Shown: positions 9,442-18,006, numbered from the stretch's first letter. The stretch: 55,329 nt of DNA from Hyphomicrobiales bacterium (GCA_028290285.1 JAQGKD010000073.1:1-55329); one strand, 5' to 3'. Numbers and translations are program-made. Notes: generated from the letters alone by a model not told the origin.

Positions 9442-10191
9442 CTATGCTATGGGCTCTGACCTGATGATGCCCGCCATCACCGCGCGGAGCACGAGTTGCG
9501 CGCGCGAGTTGGCTTTGAGCTTGCTCTTCGCGGCCTCGACGTGGGTATGGACGGTGTTGGGCGACAAGCCCAGGATCATCCCGATCTGGGGGTCGCTGCG
9601 GCCGACCGACACCCATTTCAAGCACTCGGTCTCTCGTCTCGTCAAAGCTGGCGGTTCGGGCGGAAGTGGAAGCAGGGCGAAACCCGCCCGAGCGTAGGCC
9701 TCGCACATTCCCTGCAACAGAAAGCGCTCGCAGTCTGTGGGCTCCAGCAGGTGATCGGCGCCGACCAGAACGAAGCCCACCTCGTCGTACCCGGCGCGGA
9801 TCGGCGCGCAGAGGCCGTCGTACAGGCCGTGCATCCGGCTATCCGCCAAGATCGGGGCGCCGATGCGCGACTTTCCAGAAGCCTCGTGGAGCGTGAACGC
9901 GCCGGAGGAACGGCAGCTTGCGGTCACGACCGGATCGACAAAACAATACTGCTTCGCCTGGTAGCGTTCGGCCCAGCCCGGGGCGGTGTTTCCGAACAGG
10001 TATTCCGCCCTGTGAAAGTGGCCGTTGCCGAAGACCCGTAAGTACCCCGCGCTGTGATAGCCAAGGCTCTCAATGCGGGCGGCGAATGCGCTGTCCAACT
10101 CGCTGATATCTGCGGCCTTGGCCAGCGACGCTACTATGCCTTGGGAAGCAGACACGATGGCGTCCTGTCGACGCGCAAGTGGCAGGTCCAT
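9442..10191 (-). CDS. LuxR-family regulator with autoinducer-binding domain (solo)
   Basis: A 249-residue protein. Residues about 15-165 form an autoinducer-binding domain; the C-terminal 65 residues are a LuxR/GerE HTH (LTRRETECLKWVSVGRSDPQ, LSPNTVHTHVEAAKSKL). In the ligand pocket, equivalents of TraR Trp57 (APGWAERY), Tyr61 (AKQY) and Asp70-Pro71 (FVDPVV) are present, but the usual Trp at position 85 is Leu (FTLHEA). Such changes are common in LuxR solos that bind non-AHL ligands. AGGAG lies about 10 bp before the ATG. No luxI-type synthase is visible in the window. It is divergent from the broken SDR gene, with about 197 bp between them. Confidence 0.87.
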   Translation of the reverse strand: MDLPLARRQDAIVSASQGIVASLAKAADISELDSAFAARIESLGYHSAGYLRVFGNGHFHRAEYLFGNTAPGWAERYQAKQYCFVDPVVTASCRSSGAFTLHEASGKSRIGAPILADSRMHGLYDGLCAPIRAGYDEVGFVLVGADHLLEPTDCERFLLQGMCEAYARAGFALLPLPPEPPALTRRETECLKWVSVGRSDPQIGMILGLSPNTVHTHVEAAKSKLKANSRAQLVLRAVMAGIIRSEPIA

Positions 10192-10388
10192 GAGGCGCTC
10201 TCCTGACCGGGCGGCAGGGTTTTAAGAGAGTCCGTCAAACTACCGCATGCGCACGTCGAGTCGAGTCGAAAGGGCCGGGATTTCCGGCTTACCCAAATAG
10301 GGCTTGCGCATCGATGTCCTCTGATCAGGTCGGTATCGCCTACCCCTGAAGCGTGAATAGTGGCACGTCTGAACTGGAGTTGCCTACC

Positions 10389-11119
10389 ATGCGAAGGGTC
10401 TTGGTTACCGCAGGCGCTCCCGTTTCTGTCAGCCGGCGACAGGGTCTACGTCTGCGACATCAACAAGGCCGCGCTGGGGGGCGGCTGCGCACGACCTTGT
10501 CGGTCTTAGGACCGGAATGTACAATGTCGCGCAGCCGGAGCAGGTCGAAGCAATGATGGCCGACGCAGTGTCCCAACTCGGCGGGCTTGACATCCTCGTC
10601 AACAACGCCGGCATCGCCGGTCTGACCGCGCCGGTTCAGGAGGTAGACCTTGAGCAGCGGGAGGCCGTCCTCAAGGTCGATCTGACCGGGACGTTCCTGG
10701 TCACCAAGGCCGCCATACCGCGTTTAATCGAGTCCGGCCAAGGCGTCATCGTGATCATGTCGTCTGCGGCCGGGCGCTTCGGCTACCTCAATCGCAGCCC
10801 ATACGCGACCGTGAAATGGGGGCTGATCGGCTTCATGAAGCCGCTGTCAATTGAACTCGGCGTCCACAACATCCGGGCCAACGCCATCCTCCCTGGCGCG
10901 GTCGACGGGGAGCGCATCCAGAAGTTTTTTCAGGGCCGCGCGAAAGCCACCGGCCAGACGCTCGACGCGGTGAAGACTCAGGCGATGGAAAACCCGTCGC
11001 TCAAGTACATGGTCGATCCAAAGGACATTGCCGCCCTGGCGGTCTTTCTGGCGTGGGACGCCGCCAAGTCGATCTCCGGCCAGATCATGCCGATCGGCGG
11101 CGATATGCAGCGAAACTGA
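10389..11119 (+). pseudogene. short-chain dehydrogenase/reductase with destroyed Rossmann N-terminus
   Basis: The gene begins MRRVLVTAGA at 10389 (frame 3), but the sequence then skips the rest of the TGxxxGxG nucleotide loop and its helix; about 25-30 nt seem deleted. It resumes as GDRVYVCDINKAAL in another frame and reaches the long frame (from 10517) after a further shift. That 200-residue frame carries LDILVNNAGIAG (NNAG), the catalytic Ser in MSSAAG and Tyr-x3-Lys in YATVK, plus the C-terminal GG(D) loop, so substrate-site residues remain. Without the NAD(P)-binding loop it should be inactive. It precedes the M20 hydrolase by about 100 bp in the same direction, so they may once have been co-transcribed. 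Confidence 0.8.
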
Positions 11120-11216
11120 GCCCGGTGGTGCGGGAGGCTAGCAGATTGAGTTGCCGGCGCACCGTCGCCGACGGTTCACCTCCGATACTACGCGGGCATA
11201 AATTAGAGGAGGTTCC

Positions 11217-12494
11217 ATGGTCGCGCATACACCGCCCGCCAGCGCATCCACCGTCTTGGCGAATTTGGGCAAGCTGCTCCCGGACCTCGAAGCGCTCTAC
11301 AAGGATGTTCACGCCCATCCCGAACTGTCGATGCATGAGACGCGGACCGCCGGCATCGCCGCCGACAGACTCATCAAGGCCGGCTATGAGGTGACGACGG
11401 GGGTGGGCAAGACCGGCGTCGTGGGGCTGCTCCGAAATGGCGAGGGGCCGACCGTGATGCTGCGCGCCGACATGGATGCGCTGCCGATCGCGGAGAGCAC
11501 GGGCCTCGCCTATGCCAGCAAGGTCTCTGCCCGCGACACCGACGGCAACACCCTGCCGGTTGGCCATATGTGCGGCCACGACATGCATGTGGCCTGGCTG
11601 GTCGGCGCGGCGACCTTGCTTTCGGAATCGCGCGACGCTTGGAAGGGCACGCTGATGGCGGTGTTCCAGCCGGGGGAGGAAACCGCTCAAGGCGCGCAGG
11701 CGATGATCGACGATGGCCTCTTAAAACGATTTCCGAAGCCCGGTGTCGTGCTGGGCCAGCATGTCATGGTCGGTCCCGCCGGGACCATTGCCGGCAGCGC
11801 GGGGCCGATCACCTCCGCCGCGGACAGCCTGCAAATCCGTCTGTTCGGGCGCGGCGCGCATGGATCGATGCCTCAGGCCAGCATCGATCCCGTGGTTATG
11901 GCGGCGTCGGTTGTCCTGCGGCTCCAGACGATCGTCTCCCGCGAGGTCGCCGCGACCGACGCGGCGGTGATCACCGTCGGCGTATTGCAGGCCGGCAGCA
12001 AGGAAAACGTCATTCCCGACGACGCGCTCATCAAGCTCAATGTGCGCACCTTCGACGCCGGCGTGCGCAAACACGTGCTGGCGGCGATCGAACGGATCGT
12101 CAACGCGGAGGCCGAAGCCTCCGGCGCGCCGCGCAAACCGGAGATCACGCCGCTCGACCGCTACCCGCTGAACGTGAACGATGAGACCGCGAGCAATCGC
12201 ATCGCCGAGGCCTTCCGCGGCTACTTCTCCGCCGAGCGGGTGCGGCACACCGGACCGGCGCCCGCGAGCGAGGACTTCGGCTGTTTCGGGACCGCTTGGC
12301 AGGCCCCGTCGGTGTTCTGGTTCGTCGGCGGCAACGATCCCGACCAGTACGCGAAGGCCAAGGCGGCCGGCAAGCTGAACGAGCTGCCGGTGAACCACAG
12401 TCCCCAATTCGCCCCTGTCTTGCATCCCACAATGGAGACCGGAGTCGAGACTTTGGTTGTCGGCGCACTCGCCTGGCTTGGAGCAAGCTTATGA
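11217..12494 (+). CDS. M20-family amidohydrolase (hippurate hydrolase / N-acyl amino acid hydrolase type)
   Basis: A 425-residue metallopeptidase-fold hydrolase that splits an N-acyl or amide bond, probably cytosolic (no signal peptide). Metal ligands visible: the CGHDMHV motif (Cys and His, about 119-122), PGEE (about 152), GQH (about 183) and a C-terminal His in VNHSPQF. The dimerisation domain starts near SAADSLQIRLFGRGAHGSMP. It has the full family length. The ATG at 11217 is preceded at 5 bp by GAGGAGG, a strong ribosome site. The exact acyl substrate cannot be read from sequence; HipO and AbgA/B-type enzymes share this architecture. Its flanks are a broken SDR and a TRIC-like gene. Confidence 0.9.
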   Translation: MVAHTPPASASTVLANLGKLLPDLEALYKDVHAHPELSMHETRTAGIAADRLIKAGYEVTTGVGKTGVVGLLRNGEGPTVMLRADMDALPIAESTGLAYASKVSARDTDGNTLPVGHMCGHDMHVAWLVGAATLLSESRDAWKGTLMAVFQPGEETAQGAQAMIDDGLLKRFPKPGVVLGQHVMVGPAGTIAGSAGPITSAADSLQIRLFGRGAHGSMPQASIDPVVMAASVVLRLQTIVSREVAATDAAVITVGVLQAGSKENVIPDDALIKLNVRTFDAGVRKHVLAAIERIVNAEAEASGAPRKPEITPLDRYPLNVNDETASNRIAEAFRGYFSAERVRHTGPAPASEDFGCFGTAWQAPSVFWFVGGNDPDQYAKAKAAGKLNELPVNHSPQFAPVLHPTMETGVETLVVGALAWLGASL

Positions 12495-12573
12495 TCCTAG
12501 ACGCACTTCGCATAATGAACCCTGAGGGTAAATGTCATTCGCGCTGCGCCAGGTTCGCGCTGGCGGCCAGGCG

Positions 12574-13245
12574 ATGACCGGCGTTCAAACGTGCGTGCAA
12601 ATCATCGATCTGGGAGGAACGTTTGTGTTCGCGATCAGTGGAGGGGTCGCGGCTGTGAATCGTCGACTGGACGTCTTCGGCGTTCTTGTCCTCTCCTTCG
12701 TCACCGGAAACGTCGGTGGCATTACCCGCGACCTTTTAATCGGCGCGGTGCCGCCCGCAGCCCTCAGCGACACCCGATATCTCCTGGTCTCTGTCCTGGC
12801 TGGGCTGATCACATTTTTTTGGTACTCGGGCGTGGATCGACTGCGCAGCCCCATGTTGATGTTCGACGCCGTCGGCCTCGCGTTCTTCGCCGTCTCGGGC
12901 GCGCAAAAAGCGATAACCTTCGGGCTGAGCCCTGTCATGGCGGCGCTCCTGGGCATGATGACCGGAATAGGGGGCGGGATGACGCGGGATGTTCTGATCA
13001 CAGAGATTCCGCAGGTTCTGCGCTCTGACCTGTATGCGGTCGCGGCCCTCGTCGGAGCTTCGGCCGTCGTCGTCGGTGACCGAATGGGCTTCTCCTATGG
13101 CTCGTCAGCCGTAACGGGCGCGGTATTATGCTTCGTTCTTCGTTTTATGGCGATTCGGTACCAGTGGCGACTGCCGACAGCGGGGCAGCACCGGCGGGAG
13201 CGCCTTCGGGCTACTGATGGCAAAGCGGAGGAGGCGGACCCCTGA
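12574..13245 (+). CDS. TRIC/UPF0126 (YadS/YicG-type) membrane protein
   Basis: About seven transmembrane helices in 223 residues with the family's internal repeat: the GGxxRD motif occurs twice, as GGITRDLLIGAVPP and GGGMTRDVLI. In each half the motif sits at a kinked helix. Family members are described as trimeric intracellular cation channel-like proteins or glycine transporters. An upstream ATG at 12532 would add 14 residues (MSFALRQVRAGGQA) that look non-native, so I prefer 12574. It lies 79 bp after the M20 hydrolase on the same strand. Confidence 0.85.
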   Translation: MTGVQTCVQIIDLGGTFVFAISGGVAAVNRRLDVFGVLVLSFVTGNVGGITRDLLIGAVPPAALSDTRYLLVSVLAGLITFFWYSGVDRLRSPMLMFDAVGLAFFAVSGAQKAITFGLSPVMAALLGMMTGIGGGMTRDVLITEIPQVLRSDLYAVAALVGASAVVVGDRMGFSYGSSAVTGAVLCFVLRFMAIRYQWRLPTAGQHRRERLRATDGKAEEADP

Positions 13246-13343
13246 TTGTTTAGCGGCAGGATCACGTGCACGCTTTAACCCAAGCAATGCTTCCGCCTTG
13301 GCTGGTGGGTTGGCTCTGACGCGTACAAGCGGGAGGTTCGGCC

Positions 13344-13533
13344 ATGGTTGATCAGCTCATTAACGGATACCGCGACGGGCTCGTCTTGCTGGCCAGGGTG
13401 CTCCTGGCGGCGTTGTACATTTCGACAGGTGGGAAAGATCACGAGCTTCTCGACGACTGTCTACGACATGAAGTCTGTGAAGGCGCGCTTTTCATCGGGG
13501 GGAATATTCGAGCGAGATGCTCAGGGCTCGTAA
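13344..13533 (+). pseudogene. DoxX-family membrane protein, frameshifted and truncated
   Basis: From ATG 13344 the frame reads INGYRDGLVLLARVLLAALY, the typical first helix of DoxX. The next conserved piece, GKITSFSTTVYDMKSV, is one frame away, so a frameshift sits near 13430. The reading then ends at 13533, well short of the usual 130-150 residues and four helices. Confidence 0.7.
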
Positions 13534-13644
13534 ATTGATTGCTGACCTCGGACGAAAAGCACGTCGGCTGGTAGAATCAACCTAGGTACCCGGCCGGAAA
13601 GAAGATGAACCAGATGTGATTCAAGGAGGCGTGGCCGCACGCCA

Positions 13645-13911
13645 TCATGGCTGGGCCGCTGTGTGGACGTCATCGAGCCCGGCTACCCAGCCTACCCGCC
13701 AGCCTGCGGCCCAATACCCTATCCAGTCCGGCGTAACCGTAAATTTCCGAGCGCCGCATCCTTGGCATGTAAAGCGGCGACGGTTAGCGATGTCAGGAAA
13801 TGCGGTTTCGTCAGGCAGGCCGATGGTCTTCCGCGTGACGATTCTGTCGCGAAAGCACTTCGTGCATGTTACGTGCGCGCCGGTCAGGCCCATCTCCCTG
13901 AGATCGGCCAC
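13645..13911 (-). CDS. small zinc-ribbon protein, conserved hypothetical
   Basis: The frame holds two CxxC knuckles (VTCTKC and FTCQGC) about 37 residues apart, with the intervening GLPDETAFPDIA typical of a small family in Hyphomicrobiales. A GTG at 13911 (VADLREMGL) is the most natural start; the frame stays open to 14148, but that extension is low complexity and overlaps the TSUP relic. It may bind zinc; a role cannot be assigned. The C-terminus beyond the second knuckle (about 35 residues) is longer than I would expect and may be read-through into decayed sequence. Confidence 0.5.
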   Translation of the reverse strand: MADLREMGLTGAHVTCTKCFRDRIVTRKTIGLPDETAFPDIANRRRFTCQGCGARKFTVTPDWIGYWAAGWRVGWVAGLDDVHTAAQP

Positions 13912-13994
13912 GGCCGGGGGCGGACCAAGCGTGAGTGGTGCTTGATCATCTATTTTCGGGAGGCCATCGGTCCGAGCGCCGCGGGCTACAGTTT

Positions 13995-14416
13995 TCAGAG
14001 CGCCGTTGCGCAACGGCCGTTGAAGAGCCAGTACTTCCGGAAGTGGCGACGCAGGATGGTGCCCAACCTCGGACCAAGAATGAGGACCAGTGTCGCAACG
14101 AGCAAAAGCCAAGGCAGGATTCGGTCGAAGGCCGAATTCGGCGTCCACAACAAGAGCATTGCGCCGGTCAGCCCGCCCACGATGGTTGCCAGGACGGAAA
14201 CAGGGGAAGGCCCTCTACTCCCTTTAGTTTGTCTTTGTAACCCAGGCGCTAACGATGCCCCCCGGATAGAGCGCCACCGAGCTGGATGCGTTGGCGCCGA
14301 CGGACGGCACGCCTGCTGCACCAGAGCTGGCAATGAAATGAATGAGCCGCCTCCGCCAAAGCGTTCATAGCGCCTGCCAAGAGCCCAGCGAAGCCGAGCA
14401 AAAACACCTCCTGCAT
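13995..14416 (-). pseudogene. TSUP (TauE/SafE) sulfite-exporter family relic
   Basis: Read on the minus strand, it begins MQEVFLLGFAGLLAGAMNAL at 14416, the standard TSUP first helix. It continues in shifted frames as VPSVGANASSSVALYPGG and then TIVGGLTGAMLLLWTPNSAF, ILPWLLLVATLVLILGPRL and LRRHF. At least two frameshifts separate these blocks, and the C-terminal half (about 110 residues) is absent, replaced by the zinc-ribbon ORF. The hydrophobic pattern matches the N half of a TSUP permease. Confidence 0.75.
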
Positions 14417-14620
14417 CTTTGTTCCTATAAAATTTGCGGCGAGCTGCAAAACGCGAGCTGCACTCATGATTCGACTTCGCGCTTGAGGATCACCATATCC
14501 TCTGCGTGTTGCGGAGTCCGAGTAAGCCAGCACGCGCACGGCAGAGCGCCCCAAGCGGTTTCATAGTTCCCTGCCACCCCACGCTTTCGGTTTGCGCGCC
14601 CACGGGCGCCGGGTGGATTC

Positions 14621-14920
14621 CATGAGATCAAACACGATGGGTCCCGCTTGGTGGCCCGTCGGGATCACGAGCGGTTACGGCTGTGGTCGCGGAACATGAC
14701 AGATTACAAGCCAGCGTTCGGCCGCATCGGGGAGGCGGTCGCGGCGCTTCCCCTCGACGTCCTCGTCGACGGCGAGGCGGTGGTCCTTCACGCGGACGGC
14801 CACTCGGATTTCGGGGCTCTGCGCACCCGGGCAGGGGGCGCGGACGCTGTGATGGTCGTCTTTGACGTCTTGGCGGTTACCGCCTTGTACTTTTTGGCTG
14901 TCGGGGTGTCGATCGCGTGA
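14621..14920 (+). pseudogene. fragment of LigD-type ATP-dependent DNA ligase
   Basis: The frame reads HEIKHDGSRLVARRDHERLR then LWSRNMTDYKPAF, LVDGEAVVLHADG and DFGALRTRAGGADAVMVVFD. This is the adenylation core of an ATP-dependent DNA ligase: motif I KHDG with the lysine that takes AMP, the LxSRN motif III area, and the DGE motif. Only about 95 residues of a roughly 300-residue (or larger LigD) protein remain, and no polymerase, nuclease or OB-fold part is seen nearby. It ends in unrelated sequence before the stop at 14920. Confidence 0.75.
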
Positions 14921-15015
14921 AGTAGATGTTCTGCGTTTCTCACATCAGAGGCTTGCGCTGGCGCCCAACTGAGGATCAGGAGACTTGCGAGTGTGGCCGC
15001 GGACACGTAGCTCAT
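14788..15015 (-). CDS. putative small exported protein, hypothetical
   Basis: From ATG 15015 the product begins MSYVSAATLASLLILSWAP and continues AQASDV, a good Sec signal peptide with an AQA cleavage site. The mature part (ending with LLHAIDTPTAKKYKAVTAKT) runs antisense into the DNA-ligase relic, so the 3' end is probably not original. No family recognised. Confidence 0.3.
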   Translation of the reverse strand: MSYVSAATLASLLILSWAPAQASDVRNAEHLLHAIDTPTAKKYKAVTAKTSKTTITASAPPARVRRAPKSEWPSA

Positions 15016-15335
15016 TGGGAATTCCTGGGCTTTGGAACACGGCGGCTCGTGCGAGATCACGGCCGCGTAAGAGCAAAGGAGCCTGCGCGAACTCGCCGTG
15101 CGCGCAGGCCCAAGTGTGCATGACGCAGATCTGTCGTCTGTGTCAGAGTTGAACACTACGCCTTGCGCTTCGGACCGGCGTGTCAGGTCTGGAATTAAGA
15201 TTAGCTTTTGATTAAATTCGCAACGTTCAGTGTTATCTGGCGGTCACTTGGGCTGATGCCCCGGGGTGATGATCCGAGTTCGGTTCATCACAGATTGGTT
15301 CAACTCCCGCCGTTGGTGGAAGTCTCTTCTTGATC
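15016..15335. other. intergenic stretch with a hairpin
   Basis: No gene recognised. A perfect 9-bp inverted repeat (GCCTGCGCG at 15081-15089 with CGCGCAGGC at 15101-15109) lies downstream of the minus-strand GST gene. It lacks a good T-run on either strand, so I do not call it a terminator. Confidence 0.4.
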
Positions 15336-16031
15336 TCACTCCGGTGTCGCGGCGAGGAACCGCGGATCGAGCGCATCTGCGAACGGGAAATACTGCAACC
15401 AAGGCTGGGCCTCGCGGATCACCCGCTGAACGGAAGACCGAAGCAAAAGCCGCTCGAAATACGCGGCCAGCGCCGGATAGGCGGCTCGATAGGGGTAGAC
15501 CGCGTGGAGATAGAAGAGCGGTGGCATGGCGGCGCAGTCGGCCATCGAGAACGCGTCGCCTGCGACCCATTCTCGCCCGGCCATCCGGTGATCCAGCATG
15601 GCGTAGGCTTTGTCGAGGATCGTGCGAGCTTCCTCCACGCCCAGGGCATCCTTGGCGCCCTCAGGACGCAGCCGATCCGATACGAATTTCTGCATAGGCG
15701 TATGGAAATAGAGATCGAAGACGCGATCCCACAACCTCACCTCACGGGCCGCATCGCGGTCAGCGGGGATCAGGATAGCCGCGGCTGGATAGCGAGCCGA
15801 AAGATAGTCGATAATGATCGAGGTCTCGGGCACGACGTGTTCGCCGTCCTGCAGCAGCGGCATCTTGGCGAGCGGCCACAGATCCGCGTACGCCTTGTTA
15901 TCTTTTGGAGCACCGTCGACCTGTATGGAACTGAACGGCGTTTCGGACTCATAGAGCGCTACCAACACCTTCCAGCAGTAGGACGCCAACGGGTGCATGT
16001 GCAGGGTCAGGATAGATTCGTCGTGCGGCAC
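15336..16031 (-). CDS. glutathione S-transferase family protein
   Basis: From GTG 16031 the product is about 231 residues, the normal GST length. The N-terminal thioredoxin-like domain contains LHMHPLASYCWKVLVALYE, the cis-Pro region KMPLLQDGE and the glutathione-gripping PETSIIIDYL; an all-alpha C-terminal domain follows (FSMADCAAMPPLFYL, the N-capping S/TxxD motif). The open frame extends to 16268, but AAGGAGG just upstream of the GTG supports this start. It overlaps the end of the ArsR-type gene by about 83 bp, an arrangement known for ArsR-GST pairs, so the regulator probably controls it. Cytosolic; the substrate is unknown. Confidence 0.85.
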   Translation of the reverse strand: MPHDESILTLHMHPLASYCWKVLVALYESETPFSSIQVDGAPKDNKAYADLWPLAKMPLLQDGEHVVPETSIIIDYLSARYPAAAILIPADRDAAREVRLWDRVFDLYFHTPMQKFVSDRLRPEGAKDALGVEEARTILDKAYAMLDHRMAGREWVAGDAFSMADCAAMPPLFYLHAVYPYRAAYPALAAYFERLLLRSSVQRVIREAQPWLQYFPFADALDPRFLAATPE

Positions 16032-16371
16032 TGTCTGGTTCCTCCTTCGGCAGGTTTGCGAGATAGGTGCCCAAGCGACCGAGGCGATGGTCCCATTCGG
16101 TTCGCCGGGCGTTAATCCATTGCTCTGCCAGACTAAGCGCACCGGGCTCGATCGAGCATGTCCGCACCCGCCCGACTTTCTCCGACCGCACGAGCCCGAC
16201 TGCCTCGAGCACGCCAAGATGTTGCAGGATCGATGGCAGCGACATCGGTAGCGGCTTAGCGAGTTCACTCCCTGGTGCCGGGCCGCGACTCAGCCGCTCT
16301 ACGATGGTGCGACGTGAGGGGTCGGCCAGGGCGTCGAAGAGTCGGTTAAGATCGGTGGTTTGATTAAGTAT
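15949..16371 (-). CDS. ArsR-family winged-helix regulator (possible ATA start)
   Basis: The family sequence starts LNQTTDLNRLFDALADPSRR and continues MSLPSILQHLGVLEAVGLVR, VGRVRTCSIEPGAL and WDHRLGRLGTYL, a complete ArsR/SmtB-type fold. No metal-binding Cys motif is seen, so it is the small-molecule type that sits beside GST or SRPBCC genes. The first ATG in frame (16245) lies inside the recognition helix and would remove the N half of the domain. The codon where homologues have ATG is ATA (16371-16369), directly before CTT AAT CAA; the next upstream in-frame signal is a stop. It may initiate weakly at ATA or be a fresh start-codon loss. It overlaps the GST gene. Confidence 0.72.
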   Translation of the reverse strand: MLNQTTDLNRLFDALADPSRRTIVERLSRGPAPGSELAKPLPMSLPSILQHLGVLEAVGLVRSEKVGRVRTCSIEPGALSLAEQWINARRTEWDHRLGRLGTYLANLPKEEPDSAARRIYPDPAHAPVGVLLLEGVGSAL

Positions 16372-16515
16372 GTGCCTAACTATGACGACCGAAACGCTCA
16401 GGCAATCACCTTACTGTCTACGCTGTCGTCTTTCGTGTCACTTACGCGACACTTGGGGTGATTGTTGCGCAGCCTGAGTGCGCGGCCCAGGGCCCCGACG
16501 GCCCAACCCCGCATC

Positions 16516-17406
16516 TCACATCTGGATTGTGGACGCGATTGCTCTGCCGACTTCGGCAATGATCGCGCTTCTGACCTCAGCAGCTGGGGAGGCTCCGGTT
16601 AGATATACTGAAACGATGAATGGGTCGTGACCCACCGGCCAGAAAACGCCGACGTCATTCGTTGTTCCGTTCTCGCCAGAGCCAGTTTTGTCCGCTACCC
16701 GCCAATAATTTGGGAATCCAGCGCGCAAACGGCTGGTCCTATTTGCAAGCATCCAGTCCTGAAGCTGGGTACGCGAGGGTTTCGAGAGGGCTTCGCCGAA
16801 GATCAGTTGCTGAATGTTGCCGAGCATCGCGTTGGGCGTGGTCGTATCGCGGGAATCGCCCGTGGCCGCTTCGTTCAGGTCCGGCTCGATCCGGTCGAGG
16901 CGCGTCTTTGAGTCACCAATCGCGCGCGCGTATGCGGTGATGGCCGTCGGACCGCCCAATTCGCGCAGGAGGAGGTTGCCGGCAGTATTGTCACTCACCG
17001 TCATCGCGGCGGCACAGAGATCCGCAATCGTAAGCGCGCCTTCTTTGAGACGCGCCTCAGTGATAGGGGAGTTAATCACCAAGTCAGATCGAGTGTAAGC
17101 TATTCTTTTATCGAGTGACGTGGTGCGGCGATCAACCATGTTGAGGATCGCTGCACATGCCAGGAGTTTGAACGTACTACACATCGGAAACAGATCGTCT
17201 CCTTGGTGACTAAAGGAGTGTCCGGTATTTATGTCCAATATTGCAACGCCTAGCCGTCCGGTGCTCTTCCGCTCAATCTCGTCTAAGCGGCGATTTAAGT
17301 CGAGAAGGGGGGCGCCAACGGCTCGGCGCATCATCCTTGGCATAGCGGTCGCTGTTAAGCTGAGGGTTGCTGCATATGCAAATTGACGCCTGGTCCTTTT
17401 CATCAT
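16516..17406 (-). CDS. bla: class A beta-lactamase
   Basis: A periplasmic serine beta-lactamase that hydrolyses the beta-lactam ring. Counting from ATG 17406: signal region with twin arginines (KRTRRQFAYAATLSL), catalytic STFK (Ser about 77), SDN (138-140), the omega-loop Glu in EPDLN (174) and KTGSG (240-244). All catalytic residues are present. Cys at the position before the active Ser (MCSTFK) and Ser after KTG resemble the CTX-M/L2-like branch; the second Cys of KPC/SME-type carbapenemases is absent. GAAGGGAAG directly before the ATGATG supports this start over one 24 bp upstream. No ampR-like regulator is adjacent. It looks like an ordinary chromosomal enzyme. Confidence 0.94.
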   Translation of the reverse strand: MMKRTRRQFAYAATLSLTATAMPRMMRRAVGAPLLDLNRRLDEIERKSTGRLGVAILDINTGHSFSHQGDDLFPMCSTFKLLACAAILNMVDRRTTSLDKRIAYTRSDLVINSPITEARLKEGALTIADLCAAAMTVSDNTAGNLLLRELGGPTAITAYARAIGDSKTRLDRIEPDLNEAATGDSRDTTTPNAMLGNIQQLIFGEALSKPSRTQLQDWMLANRTSRLRAGFPNYWRVADKTGSGENGTTNDVGVFWPVGHDPFIVSVYLTGASPAAEVRSAIIAEVGRAIASTIQM

Positions 17407-17520
17407 CTTCCCTTCTCGATCGTTCGCCAAAATTGGACGGAATGCCTCCGTCCAAGCGTGCCCGAGGTTTCAACAGGTCGTTGCATCCGTGAGGAAATCG
17501 TCGTTCGGCGTTGCGTGGGG

Positions 17521-17925
17521 TCAATCGCAAAGACGCCCCGGCGAAGGGGTCCGGTTCAGCACAGCCCGGAGCCGTTCTTGATCCACCGGCTTCGTTAGAA
17601 CTGGCTCTCCGGTTATCTGACGCATACGCTCGAGATTAGACGGGTCCCGGTAAGCAGTAATGAACACGACCCGACATGGTAGCCGCGCCAAAATCGCTTG
17701 GGCCGCTTCCGTGCCGGTCCTCCCGGCGCCGAGGTTGACGTCCATAAGGATCACCTCCGGCTTCTTCTCAAATGCTAGCTGTATTGCCTCCTCAGCATCG
17801 CGCGCGATCCCAAGGCTTTCGGCGCCGAGATCCTCAACCATCTGCTCGATATCGAGTGCGACGAACAGCTCATCTTCGACAATGAGAACTCTGGCGGGGG
17901 TGCTCAGCGTTGCCCGATCGTCCAT
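17521..17925 (-). CDS. single-domain response regulator
   Basis: About 134 residues from ATG 17925 (MDDRATLS), with one receiver domain and no output domain: VLIVEDELFVALDIEQ, acceptor Asp in ILMDVNLG, Thr/Ser switch in FITAY, Lys in LTKPVD. The sequence after VNLG (GAGRTGTEAAQ) is the type found in CheY-like partners of HWE and HisKA_2 kinases. The frame is open up to 18000, 6 bp from the kinase stop; the ATG at 17925 fits the family better. It follows its kinase on the minus strand and is presumably its phosphate acceptor. Confidence 0.9.
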   Translation of the reverse strand: MDDRATLSTPARVLIVEDELFVALDIEQMVEDLGAESLGIARDAEEAIQLAFEKKPEVILMDVNLGAGRTGTEAAQAILARLPCRVVFITAYRDPSNLERMRQITGEPVLTKPVDQERLRAVLNRTPSPGRLCD

Positions 17926-18006
17926 GGCAGCCCCGTACCGGAGTGGAGCGATGCCAGACCAACACGAGCTAGATGTGTTTTCAGAGGGCAAATGGATCAT
18001 CGAAAC

